Shown: one piece after another, positions 53,420 through 62,034 of the stretch
Numbering within the stretch: position 1 is the first letter of the stretch
Layout of the letters: every line of letters begins with the position of its first letter
Source: Ferdinandcohnia sp036965045
Lineage (GTDB): Bacteria > Bacillota > Bacilli > Bacillales > Bacillaceae_L
Assembly (NCBI RefSeq): GCF_036965045.1
Contig: NZ_JBALOV010000041.1
Coordinates: 13,202-77,201, forward strand
Direction of reading: 5' to 3'
Length of the DNA stretch: 64,000 bases
The notes under the pieces: generated by a model
Database searches by the model: none
The model's input: the letters and a program-made list of their open reading frames with translations, nothing else
Told to the model about the DNA's origin: nothing
Program-made: the position numbers and the translations under genes

Positions 53420-54481
53420 CTATAAAATAATTAAGTCCTTTTTAGAGAAAGTCAGAGCTTCGTTGCCATCTTTTCGAACAACGAGATCGTCCTCAATTCT
53501 CACGCCACCCAATCCTGCTATGTATATTCCTGGTTCACATGTTACGATCATGCCTGGTTCAAGCACAATATTTGATCTAAATGACAATGCTGGCTGCTCA
53601 TGAACCTCCATACCAAGACCGTGGCCAGTAGAATGACCAAAGTAGTCACCGTAGCCTTTCTCCGCAATATAATCACGAGTTAGAGCATCAGCTTCTTTTC
53701 CTGTAATGCCAGCCTTGATGCCTGCCATTCCACGAAGTTGTGCCTCTAAAACAACATCATAAATGTTTTTTAGTTCGTCGCTTGGCGTACCCACAGCGAC
53801 AGTACGTGTGATGTCAGAACAATATCCTTTATAATATGCGCCATAATCAAGAGTTACAAAATCACCTTGTTCAATCACTTTGTCACTTGCTACCCCGTGC
53901 GGTAAGGCAGAGCGATATCCTGATGCCACAATTGTGTCAAATGAAGATGAAATTGCTCCTTGCTTACGCATAAAGAATTCTAACTCAGTGGAAACTTCAA
54001 TTTCTGTTATACCAGGACGAATCACATCTAAGATATGAGTAAAGGCGGCGTCAGCTATCTCCGCAGCTTCCTTTAATATCTTAATCTCTGACTCTGTCTT
54101 AATCAAGCGTAACTTTTCAATTGCACCTGTAACAGGGACGAGTTCAGCTTTTACTTCTTGGTCATATGCTGTATAAGTGGCATATGACAAGTCCTCTTGT
54201 TCAAATCCAAGTTTTTTGATTCCCATTTTTTCGGCTTGTTTTGCAACCTCTTCAATAATAGGACCTGAGTGTTGCACAATTTCAAAATCTTTCACCTGTT
54301 CATTTGCTTGCTCCACATAGCGAAAATCTGTAATAAAAACTGCCGCATTTTCAGAGATGAGGGCAACTCCAGCTGTACCGGTGAAGTTTGTTATGTAACG
54401 TCTGTTATAGCTATTTGTAACTAATAATCCATCGATTCCGAAGCCAGAAAAACTCTCGCGTAATTTTTCTAATTTACTCAT
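53420..54481 (-). CDS. pepQ: Xaa-Pro dipeptidase (M24 family, YqhT type)
   Basis: A metal-dependent aminopeptidase P/prolidase type enzyme (353 residues). It has a creatinase N-terminal domain and a pita-bread catalytic domain. Metal ligands are seen in LDYGAYYKGYCSDITRT (two Asp), GHSTGHGLGMEVHE (His) and EPGIY / VRIEDD (Glu). It lies directly ahead of efp. The aroQ gene that in B. subtilis follows yqhT is absent. Confidence 0.92.
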   Translation of the reverse strand: MSKLEKLRESFSGFGIDGLLVTNSYNRRYITNFTGTAGVALISENAAVFITDFRYVEQANEQVKDFEIVQHSGPIIEEVAKQAEKMGIKKLGFEQEDLSYATYTAYDQEVKAELVPVTGAIEKLRLIKTESEIKILKEAAEIADAAFTHILDVIRPGITEIEVSTELEFFMRKQGAISSSFDTIVASGYRSALPHGVASDKVIEQGDFVTLDYGAYYKGYCSDITRTVAVGTPSDELKNIYDVVLEAQLRGMAGIKAGITGKEADALTRDYIAEKGYGDYFGHSTGHGLGMEVHEQPALSFRSNIVLEPGMIVTCEPGIYIAGLGGVRIEDDLVVRKDGNEALTFSKKDLIIL

Positions 54482-54573
54482 CTAGCTTTCCCCCTAAGTG
54501 CTCGAATACGTAAAACACCCTAAAAATAGAATGTTCAAACAAGAACATTCTATCATAATTTTACCAGATGTAC

Positions 54574-55095
54574 CTACTCATTTGTCGAGACGGCTTGCCT
54601 TTCGCCCTTCATTTCATTTTCTTCGAAAGAAATCGAGTAACCAATAAAGACACCATATAGAATGTAAAAGCATATTGTAGTAATAACTGTATTACGTTCT
54701 AATTCGGCCACGGTTTTAATATCCGGAAAAATCGGATTAAACACATAAAAAACAATAAGCCATAAAACGATGCCAAACACGGCACCAACCCAAATGGATT
54801 GAAATTTTTTTAGAAAAGCATAATATAAAAGTGCTACACCGATTGATAAAATACCAATCATAAAAATTCCAATAAACTGACCTAACACACGATTTTTCCA
54901 ATCGCCAAGGATCCACGGCTTTAGAATTAGATTAGGACTTAACTCTGTAAAATGGAAAACATACGTTAAATAGGACAGCAAACTCCAAAAAATTCCCCCG
55001 AACAAACCGATTACGACAACCTTACTAATTAAAGACATATCTTCGTCTTTTTTGTTTTGCTCAAGTTCTGGATTCTTTTTTTCAGTATCTACCAT
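54574..55095 (-). CDS. yqhR: Membrane protein YqhR
   Basis: A 173-residue protein with four predicted membrane helices (about 25-47, 70-95, 103-122, 140-160) and charged ends. It resembles B. subtilis YqhR by size, hydropathy and position. Function is unknown. GGAGGTG precedes the start. The 293 bp between it and the divergent yqhP hold promoters and a 2-N gap (55285-55286), with no gene seen. Confidence 0.75.
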   Translation of the reverse strand: MVDTEKKNPELEQNKKDEDMSLISKVVVIGLFGGIFWSLLSYLTYVFHFTELSPNLILKPWILGDWKNRVLGQFIGIFMIGILSIGVALLYYAFLKKFQSIWVGAVFGIVLWLIVFYVFNPIFPDIKTVAELERNTVITTICFYILYGVFIGYSISFEENEMKGERQAVSTNE

Positions 55096-55388
55096 AGGTC
55101 AACACCTCCATTTGCTAGTATGTCCCGAACTTTTTTGTTCTATTTGAAAAAGATTCGTGGAAAAATGTGTAGCAATGGAAATTGCTGGGTACAATAGTAA
55201 ATGTTTAGTGGAATAAAAATAAAATTGTCATAATTGATGTTGTTAACATAGAGGTTTATTCGTATATCTTGTAGAATATATATANNTAATAAGAACTACT
55301 AACATTTCGATTATTCAAATGAAATATACGAGCAACAACATATTGTTTTTCAATACAATATAAGAATAGTTTTCAGGAGGTGTATCTC

Positions 55389-55796
55389 ATGAATCGTCGT
55401 AAATCAAATATAGTCGTTATGATTTTACTAGGATTAGGTGCACTTGGTTTTATCTACACTCTTTTCACTCGTCCAGGTTCCTTACTCGTGCAAGCAGGCA
55501 TGATTTTCCTATTCATTGGTATAATCTATCTACTATATAAATTTGTGATTAGTCGACGAATGGGAGGAAGGGAACATTCCGCTTATTTACGCGCAGCAAA
55601 ACAATCAAGGAAGCGATTCAAAACAGGAAGCCAGAGGAAATCCCAGACGTTGGGAGTAGGTAATAAGAAATCTACGACAAGCACGACTAAACGATCGACA
55701 GTATCGTCTATTCATAAAAAGCGAAAAACGAATCCGACACACTTGACCGTAATCGAAGGAAAAAAAGGAAAAAAGAAGAATCGAGCATTATTTTAA
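55389..55796 (+). CDS. yqhP: SA1362-family membrane protein (YqhP type)
   Basis: A 135-residue protein: two helices (about 8-24 and 30-50), then a strongly basic Ser/Thr/Lys tail of 75 residues ending near HLTVIEGKKGKKKNR. The start was set at the ATG after AGGAGG. It matches B. subtilis YqhP by layout and position. Function is unknown. Confidence 0.75.
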   Translation: MNRRKSNIVVMILLGLGALGFIYTLFTRPGSLLVQAGMIFLFIGIIYLLYKFVISRRMGGREHSAYLRAAKQSRKRFKTGSQRKSQTLGVGNKKSTTSTTKRSTVSSIHKKRKTNPTHLTVIEGKKGKKKNRALF

Positions 55797-55807
55797 CTTT
55801 ATTCAGC

Positions 55808-55855
55808 NNNNNNNNNNNNNNNNNNNNNNNNNNNNNNNNNNNNNNNNNNNNNNNN
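55808..55855. other. Assembly gap (48 N)
   Basis: A run of 48 N lies between yqhP and the patatin-like gene. Similar but not identical AT-rich text (TTTAACTTTATTCAG / TTTAACTTTATTTAG) flanks it, so the real size is unknown. An inverted repeat with a GGGTTTAAACCC core just after the gap (55873-55898) may be the terminator of the patatin gene. Confidence 0.95.
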
Positions 55856-55901
55856 AGGCTTTAACTTTATTTAGTCAGGGTTTAAACCCCTCTGAATGAA
55901 G

Positions 55902-56786
55902 CTAATAGCACCACGTTCGTAAAAAGGCTTCGGCACGTTTTTTACCTTGCTGTATAAGCTCTTGCTTTTTTTCATCTGTAACACCGAACTCTGTTGTTAA
56001 TCCACTTTCGATTGGAATAAAGATAATATTTTTTTCATGTCGACGCGAGATATAACGTGCATCATGTGCATTTTTCATGGTTTCAAAGAGGGCTCCAAAC
56101 ATATCGATGGCGTTGTTAATTTTATTTTGTTTTTGCTGCTGACTATCTCCACTTAACCTGATTCCAAGGACAGGGCGTTTTTTCAACATTTTTTCTTCAT
56201 CAAACAACCAGATTGGAAAGTTCGATAATACACCACCATCTACCACGATGGTATTGCCTTGATAGTCTTTCAAACGAACCGGCTCAAAAAAGTAAGGGAG
56301 GCTGCAGCTCATTCGAACCGCTTTTGCCACCGGAAAGGATGCCGGATGGATGCCATAGCGTTCTAAATCATCGGGCAAAACCATAATCCTTCCATTTGTT
56401 AGGTCAGAAGCAATAATCCGTAATCGACCTGGTGGGAGATTTTGAAAGGTCACAACACCTTTCGCGCGGAGTTTTTGATAAATCCATTTTTCTAACATAT
56501 CGCCTTTATATAAGCCAAGCCGCCAATATAAAAGAAGCCATTTAGCTAAAGGTGTGGGTAAGAGGGCTTTTCGCTGATCTAGAAAATCACTGAGGTCTAG
56601 TTCTTCCATGAGGTCTATTATCTCGCTACTGGTGTAACCTGCTGAAATTAAGGCTGCAATTAAGGAACCTGCACTAGTTCCAGCCATTCGTTTAAAGATT
56701 AATCCCTTTGCTTCGATTGCTTGGTAAGCCCCGATAAGCGCAAATCCTTTAATGCCCCCGCCCGAAAAAACGCCATCGATTAACAT
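55902..56786 (-). CDS. yqhO: Patatin-like phospholipase (YqhO type)
   Basis: A patatin-fold serine hydrolase of 294 residues. The oxyanion loop is FSGGGIKG near the N-terminus, the nucleophile serine is in AGTSAGSL, and the dyad aspartate is in VVDGGVLSNFP. No signal peptide. The start ATG (56784-56786) is beside a 45-N gap. If the gap is closed by its 14-bp flank overlap, GGGAGGGG falls right before this ATG. Codons read through the N run should be ignored. The physiological lipid substrate is unknown. Confidence 0.88.
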   Translation of the reverse strand: MLIDGVFSGGGIKGFALIGAYQAIEAKGLIFKRMAGTSAGSLIAALISAGYTSSEIIDLMEELDLSDFLDQRKALLPTPLAKWLLLYWRLGLYKGDMLEKWIYQKLRAKGVVTFQNLPPGRLRIIASDLTNGRIMVLPDDLERYGIHPASFPVAKAVRMSCSLPYFFEPVRLKDYQGNTIVVDGGVLSNFPIWLFDEEKMLKKRPVLGIRLSGDSQQQKQNKINNAIDMFGALFETMKNAHDARYISRRHEKNIIFIPIESGLTTEFGVTDEKKQELIQQGKKRAEAFLRTWCY

Positions 56787-56791
56787 AGAAC

Positions 56792-56836
56792 NNNNNNNNN
56801 NNNNNNNNNNNNNNNNNNNNNNNNNNNNNNNNNNNN
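56792..56836. other. Assembly gap (45 N), probably artificial
   Basis: The same 14 bases, GATTAACATAGAAC, stand immediately before (56778-56791) and after (56837-56850) the N run, as expected when two contigs that really overlap are scaffolded with a dummy spacer. Confidence 0.9.
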
Positions 56837-56972
56837 GATTAACATAGAACCCCTCCCAATCCCCCACTATTAGAAGTAAGGGAGTTCTGCTGTATAATGG
56901 TTAAAACAATGTCTTTATACATTTTTAATCGGATAGCTTGGGATTTAGTACCTATGTTTACTTTCGTGTATG

Positions 56973-57003
56973 AAAAAAGAGGGAATCAATTTGATTCCCT
57001 CTT
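56973..57003 (-). terminator. Terminator of nrdJ
   Basis: The perfect stem AGAGGGAATCA/TGATTCCCTCT with a 3-nt loop is followed by T6 on minus, just downstream of the nrdJ stop. Confidence 0.9.
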
Positions 57004-57009
57004 CGTTTA

Positions 57010-57618
57010 TTACAATCCGCATTTCAGCTGTGCACCACAGTTTGTGCATGTATTACATCCACCAAGGTCTTCGACTGTACCTTGTCGACAAACCGGACAA
57101 GTATCGCCAACTTCTGAACCAATCGTTACATCAGTTTGACGTAAGTCCATGATTGTATCCATTAGCACTACACGACTTTTTGGTTTTTCTTCTTCTGTTG
57201 TAACTTCTGTATCTTCAAACGTATTCTCTTCTGCTTTTAATGTAAGAACTTGAGCGTCACGGCTTCCATCAACATAAACTGTTCCACCTTTTGCTCCACC
57301 TTTATAGAGGCGTTCGTAGACAGCTTCTACTTGAGATACAGTATAACCTTTTGGCGCGTTGACTGTTTTACTGATGGAGCTATCAATCCAACGTTGGATG
57401 ACACATTGTACATCAGCATGTGCTTCTGGTGAAAGCTCCATTGCAGATACGAACCAGCTTGGAAGGTTGTTTGGCTCTGCTTCAGGATGCTTTTCTAGAT
57501 ATTCTTGAACGATATCTGCTTTTACTTCAATAAACTTACCTAAGCGCCCACTTCTAAAATACGAGAATGAGAAGTAAGGTTCTAACCCTGTTGAAACGCC
57601 AACCATTGTTCCTGTGCT
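57010..57618 (-). CDS. nrdJ: Adenosylcobalamin-dependent ribonucleotide reductase, 3' exon
   Basis: The C-terminal 202 residues of NrdJ, beginning STGTMVGVSTGLEPYFSFSYFRSG. This continues the APTG that ends the upstream exon. The end is a cysteine-rich tail (CPVCRQGTVEDLGGCNTCTNCG...C) that could bind zinc or shuttle electrons to the active-site disulfide. A stand-alone start at the GTG near 57621 is technically possible but has no ribosome site and would begin in mid-domain; the exon reading is much better. The spliced protein has 853 residues. Confidence 0.92.
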   Translation of the reverse strand, partial: STGTMVGVSTGLEPYFSFSYFRSGRLGKFIEVKADIVQEYLEKHPEAEPNNLPSWFVSAMELSPEAHADVQCVIQRWIDSSISKTVNAPKGYTVSQVEAVYERLYKGGAKGGTVYVDGSRDAQVLTLKAEENTFEDTEVTTEEEKPKSRVVLMDTIMDLRQTDVTIGSEVGDTCPVCRQGTVEDLGGCNTCTNCGAQLKCGL

Positions 57619-58748
57619 CACGTTTGTTACTCTCTATTTATTATAGAGGGTGGGACTATTAGTACCCACTCCATATGTCGCCATATGGGTCAGACTATAT
57701 CACCAACCAGTTAATTCTTTTTACTATGTCTTTTTCGATGACAAGGATATTCACATAAGCTTACCAAATTTGAAAGATTGTTAGCAGACTTCCAGTCCCC
57801 TTCAAAATCCCTAAAAGGAATTATATGATGGATTGAAAGTTCGTGGCCGAGTTGTGCCTCCGTTTTTCCACAATCCTGGCAAGTAAAATTGTCCCTTTTT
57901 CGTGCCTTTTTACGTTGGGATCTCCAGTTTGGACCATAATAATCGATATCGCCACCCTGCCAAGTAGCACTATTTGAACCAGAAAACGCATTGGATCTTT
58001 CGTAATATTCTGCCATACATTTTCCATTACAAAAGTTCCATTTTTTAATAACTGAAGGTTTTTTTTCAATCATATTTCCGCAATTCGTACAGTTAACAAT
58101 AATTCGTTTTCTATATTGAACTCTTCCTCTATCTCCATTTGCTTTACCTAAACAATTCATTGAACAAAATTTAGCAGTGTTTTCTCTTGATTTAATAACA
58201 TAATAAGTTTTGCCACATCCCATACAAGTTTTTTCAACTTGATTAATAAGATGTTGATTAATTGTGGGTCCCATTTTTTTTTGATACTCATATTTACATT
58301 CTTTGTTGCAAAAATTATGATCAAAAATAATAGATGGTTTTCTCTGCAATTCATTTCCACAATTATCACAATGAATTAGTTTCTTTTTACTTAAATGGGC
58401 AAATGCGATAGGGTTTTTAGATTGATATTCACCTTTACATTTTCTAGAACAATACTTTTTTCTTTCAAATTGGCTCGGCTTTATATATATTTCCTTGTTA
58501 CAGTTAAGACATTTCTTAATCATCTACTACACCTTCTTAGAGATTTGTTTGCCTCTTAAGATGTAATAAACACTGGTTGCTCGGCATGTAGTCGTTGAGG
58601 GGGCAGCCACGCCTTCCCTGCGGATTGTCTGCACCTTTTGATTTTTACTCTTAATGTGTTGGCGCACGAGTACAAAAGGATTCTCAGAGTTTCCCGCATA
58701 CAGCCAAGTTTACGCTACATTCTTACGAATATAGGGGGCAAGATGTTT
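57619..58748 (-). mobile_element. Group I intron in nrdJ with internal HNH endonuclease gene
   Basis: A 1,130-bp intervening sequence between the Gly codon GGT and the Ser codon AGC. The 5' exon ends in T, and P1 can form as GGGU with GCCC (U-G at the splice site). P2 is the hairpin CUAUAUUC-GUAA-GAAUGUAG (58715-58734). Core elements are readable: P (TGCGGGAAACTC, 58687-58698), Q (GACAATCCGCAG, within 58618-58632), R (TCAACGACTACATGCC, 58583-58598) and S (GATATAGTCTGA, 57690-57701). P4 pairs TGCGG with CCGCA, and P7 pairs GACTA with TAGTC. Hairpins P9 (CCATATG-GCGA-CATATGG, 57671-57688), GTGGG/CCCAC and CTCTAT/ATAGAG follow. The last base is G. The HNH gene lies between R and S, in the P8 region. 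The frame stops 12 codons into the intron, which rules out an intein. Confidence 0.95.
57711..58523 (-). CDS. Intron-encoded HNH homing endonuclease with four zinc-finger repeats
   Basis: A 270-residue protein. The first 170 residues hold four repeats of the form C-x2-C...C-x3-C: Cys5/8/25/29, 52/55/72/76, 100/103/120/124 and 145/148/165/169. They are probably zinc-binding and DNA-reading. Residues 205-265 form an HNH nuclease: Cys215/218, catalytic His232-His233 (SIHHIIPF), Asn in NNLSNLV, and CH near 261-262. An AAGGTG ribosome site lies before the ATG. It is wholly inside the group I intron and likely cuts intronless nrdJ to spread the intron. Whether it is active is unknown; no frame damage is seen. 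Confidence 0.9.
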   Translation of the reverse strand: MIKKCLNCNKEIYIKPSQFERKKYCSRKCKGEYQSKNPIAFAHLSKKKLIHCDNCGNELQRKPSIIFDHNFCNKECKYEYQKKMGPTINQHLINQVEKTCMGCGKTYYVIKSRENTAKFCSMNCLGKANGDRGRVQYRKRIIVNCTNCGNMIEKKPSVIKKWNFCNGKCMAEYYERSNAFSGSNSATWQGGDIDYYGPNWRSQRKKARKRDNFTCQDCGKTEAQLGHELSIHHIIPFRDFEGDWKSANNLSNLVSLCEYPCHRKRHSKKN

Positions 58749-60701
58749 ACCCGTAGGAGCAACGGTTAGTAAATGCGAGTTACGAATTCCGTGTTCTTTA
58801 ATTCCTTCTTTGATATCATCTGGCATTTTTTGCATATATCCAGTATTAATGAAAGCTTCTCGAATGCGATTGCCATCCTCAAGTGAATTTCCTTCTAAGA
58901 ATGGGAAGCTTCCTTTTTCTTTCGCTAGGTCAATCGAAGCACGGTAAGCAGTAGTTGCGATTGTTTCGAACACTTCGTCAACTAACTTATTTCCTTCTTC
59001 TGAACCATATTCTGTTTCACAATAGATAAGGAGATCGTGTAATCCCATAACACCAAGACCCACACGGCGCTCACCTAGTGCTTGCTTTTTATTCGCTTCT
59101 AAGAAGTATGGAGTAGCATCGATTACGTTATCCTGCATTCTTACTCCAACTTCAACTGTTTGCTTAAGCTTATCAAAGTTAACAGTTTTTGTTTCTTTAT
59201 CAACCATCTCAGCAAGGTTTACTGCTGCAAGGTTACAAACTGAATTTGGTGCGAGGGGTTGCTCACCACATGGGTTAGTTGCAACTACTTTTTGACCATA
59301 GCTTTGCGCGTTTGTCATTTCGTTTGCATTATCGATAAAGAAAATTCCTGGTTCTGCTGCATAAGTTGCACAGATATTAATTAAGTTCCAGAGGTCTTTA
59401 GCTTTAATCTTACGGTACTCACGTACTTTATGACCAAGTTTTTCCCACTCTCGGACATCTCCAACTTTGTGCCATTCTTCATTATAAATTTTCATTTCTT
59501 CTTCATTATAGCTTTCAACATCCGGGAATTTGAGTTCATACATTCTGTCTTCTTCAACAGCTTGCATAAAATCCTTAGTGATACATACAGAAATATTTGC
59601 ACCTGTTAAGAACTCAGGATTATGGACACTGTAAGTTCCACCATTAACTAGATTTTGCTCAGCATCTTTAATAATTTTTTCACTAAATCCACCGTAACCA
59701 GGAATATGTCTGTAATTTACAATACCTTGGTACATTTGAATTTCTTGTTCTGTAAACGGAGTGAATTTCAGCTTTTCTTGAGCGTATTTTTTAATTGTTT
59801 CATCTTCTGTATTTTCAATTAAATAACGAAGAATTCTTGGATTTTGCATTTTCGAGATGATGAATTCAATAATGTCTGGATGCCAATCAGACAGCATGAT
59901 CATCTGAGCTCCTCTGCGCGACCCACCCTGTTCAACAAGATGTGTTAGCTTCGCAATGTCATCTAACCATGAGACAGAACCTGATGATTTACCATTTACA
60001 CCGCGTGCTAGCGTGTTACGTGGGCGTAATGTTGAACCATTTGTTCCTACACCGCCACCACGGCTCATGATTTCCATGACCTGTTTGCGGTGCTCAGAGA
60101 TACCTTCGCGTGAATCCTGGACATACGGCATAACGTAACAGTTAAAATACGTAACATCTGTATCTGCACCTGCTCCGTAGAGAACACGGCCCGCTGGAAT
60201 GAAGTTTAGGCTAACAAGTTCTTGATAGAACCTTTCAAACCATTCCTTACGCTTTTCTTCCGTTTCCTCGACTGAAGCCAAACCAGTAGCATTTCTTTTT
60301 GCAATTTGCTCATAGAAAACTTCTAGTGGCTTCTCAATAACATCTAGTGAACGATTTACAACTCCAGTTTCTATCTCCTCAGGGTTGTCCAACACACCTC
60401 GATACTCTTCTTCTACAAGTACCTTTGCTGTCTTCTGCTCCCAATCGATGTCAACGATGAAGCCTAAACCACGTGCAGGAAATTTTGGATCCTCTTTGAT
60501 CGTTAGAACAACAAAGTCACCTTCTGCTAATGTAAGCTTCTCAGTATCCTTAAACGTATACCGATCAAGCATTACAAGCCTTGATACGCCCTTATGCGTT
60601 ATCTTCATGTCCTCTGTTATTGGATGGACTTGAGGAAAAAGGCGTATATCCTGGTTCAACCTTTCAACATTAATATTCATTTTTTGTAGCACAACAGTCA
60701 T
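58749..60701 (-). CDS. nrdJ: Adenosylcobalamin-dependent ribonucleotide reductase, 5' exon
   Basis: The N-terminal 651 residues of a class II ribonucleotide reductase that reduces ribonucleotides to deoxyribonucleotides with a B12-derived radical. RGGGVGTNGSTLRPRN, LVEQGGSRRGAQM and the catalytic loop NPCGEQPLAPNS (active-site Cys and Glu) are clear. The exon ends at LLTVAPTG. Unspliced message would add 12 intron residues and stop at 58710. The start was set at the ATG after AAGGGAGA. In B. subtilis, as I recall, mntR occupies this place, and the main reductase is the iron/manganese NrdEF; NrdEF is not in this window. Confidence 0.95.
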
Positions 60702-60796
60702 TCCCACATCTCCCTTAGAATCTATTAATTCAATTTTGTTTATTTTAGTGTGATAAAATTAAAGTATCATATATCTATATGAAAGACAACACAAAA

Positions 60797-60872
60797 ATCA
60801 ATATATAGTGTTAAAATAATTTTCGACACTACTACATATTGATTTTTATATAAGTGAAATCTATTTTGTCAA
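60797..60872 (-). promoter_or_regulatory. Promoter and inverted-repeat operator of nrdJ (NrdR-like)
   Basis: On minus, TTGACA (60867-60872) and TATAAA (60845-60850) are 16 bp apart. Directly downstream, two related boxes, ACACTATATATTGAT (60797-60811, minus) and ACACTACTACATATTGAT (60826-60843, plus), face each other as an inverted repeat. ACACTATAT resembles half an NrdR box, so repression by NrdR is plausible. The boxes could also pair as a leader hairpin. The remaining 60873-61018 stretch upstream is AT-rich with nothing recognised. No cobalamin riboswitch is seen. Confidence 0.6.
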
Positions 60873-61019
60873 ACTAAAAATAGTATAATATATAAAGAAA
60901 AACAGAGGAAAAACTAGGTAGACTAAATAATTTCATCTTTTTTGAAGAATTTTGTCGGTTGCTTTTTACCTCTAATAGAACAAACTCAGTAATACCAAAG
61001 ACTTCCGGTTTTACCCAAG

Positions 61020-61044
61020 TAAAAAACGACTAAAAAAAGTCGTT
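61020..61044 (-). terminator. Terminator of lipM
   Basis: The stem AAACGACT/AGTCGTTT with a T-rich loop is followed by further T on minus, at the lipM stop. Confidence 0.8.
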
Positions 61045-61880
61045 TATCGTTTAAAATTCCATTCATCAGTTTTATATCGGCTATCTGCAATTGCATTTAC
61101 ATAGTTCAATTCTTCATCTGTCAATTGATACGGCTCAAGCACAATATTTAGTCCTTCCTCAAAACCTTTCTTAAATGCTTGCTTCGCTTCTTCAATCGTC
61201 ACTGGGATTTCTCTTAAGGCATTTATAGCCACTGCTTTATTTTTAAAATTCCGCTGCATTCTTTCTTTGACACGCTCACTTGGATATTTAAATAGATCGA
61301 ATAATTTTTCCTCATCTATATCTAGTAGGATTGAGCCATGCTGAAGAATAACACCCTTCTGTCTCGTTTGCGCGCTTCCAGCTACTTTTCTTCCTTCAAC
61401 AACAAGCTCATACCAGGAAGGTGCATCAAAACACACAGCTGACCGTGGGTTTTTTAATCCTTCACGCTCTTCAGCTGTCTTTGGGACAGCAAAGTACGCA
61501 TCGAGACCTAGTTTACGAAAGCCTTGTAAAACACCTTCAGAAATAACACGGTATGCCTCTGTTACCGTTTTAGGCATTTCAGGATGATCTTCTGACACAA
61601 TCACACTATATGTTAGCTCTTGATCGTGTAATACCCCTCTGCCACCTGTTGGACGACGAACAAAGCCAAGGCCAGATTTTTTTACAGCCTCAAGATCAAT
61701 TTCTCTATCTACCTTTTGAAAATAACCAATTGAAAGAGTCGCTGGGTTCCAACCATAAAAACGAACCGTCGGTGGAATTTTCCCCTCACTATTCCACTCA
61801 AGCAAGGCTTCATCTAAAGCCATGTTAAACTCTGGCGAACAATGGCCAGAATCAATAAATCTCCATACCTCTTTTTCCAT
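61044..61880 (-). CDS. lipM: Octanoyl-[acyl carrier protein]:protein N-octanoyltransferase LipM
   Basis: Transfers octanoate from ACP to the GcvH protein, the first step of lipoate assembly in Bacillus. A BPL/LplA/LipB-fold enzyme of 278 residues. RRPTGGRGVLHDQELTYSV and GRKVAGSAQTR are conserved, and the acyl-accepting Cys150 is in SAVCFDAPSWYE. The start was set at the ATG after AAAGAGGG. It supplies the lipoyl group needed by BkdB. Confidence 0.95.
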   Translation of the reverse strand: MEKEVWRFIDSGHCSPEFNMALDEALLEWNSEGKIPPTVRFYGWNPATLSIGYFQKVDREIDLEAVKKSGLGFVRRPTGGRGVLHDQELTYSVIVSEDHPEMPKTVTEAYRVISEGVLQGFRKLGLDAYFAVPKTAEEREGLKNPRSAVCFDAPSWYELVVEGRKVAGSAQTRQKGVILQHGSILLDIDEEKLFDLFKYPSERVKERMQRNFKNKAVAINALREIPVTIEEAKQAFKKGFEEGLNIVLEPYQLTDEELNYVNAIADSRYKTDEWNFKR

Positions 61881-62034
61881 ACGAAACCCTCTTTGTTCAA
61901 TATTGTTTGCCATTTCTTAGTCTATCAGAACAAAAAATGTTTTTCAAAATCTAAACCTCCAGAGAATTCCTTTGATTCTTTTTAGCCACACGAATATAAT
62001 AGAAAAGGAGAGATAGAAAAAGGAGTAGATTGTT

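Noticed and set aside
55861..56871. Longer yqhO reading that begins upstream and crosses the N run
   Set aside because: It depends on unknown bases. The ATG after the gap starts exactly at the patatin oxyanion region and gains a ribosome site once the flank overlap is merged.
57619..58748. Intein in NrdJ as the cause of the split
   Set aside because: An intein would keep the frame open. Here a stop follows after 12 codons, there is no Cys/Ser start block or HN end block, and the HNH gene has its own start, ribosome site and stop.
57010..60701. nrdJ as a pseudogene or as two separately translated subunits
   Set aside because: Exon ends join exactly in frame into conserved sequence, the downstream part has no ribosome site at its only possible start (GTG near 57621), and the intron core is intact.
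60702..61018. Cobalamin riboswitch ahead of nrdJ
   Set aside because: The leader is short, AT-rich and lacks the B12-box type GC-rich core; a promoter with an inverted-repeat operator explains it better.
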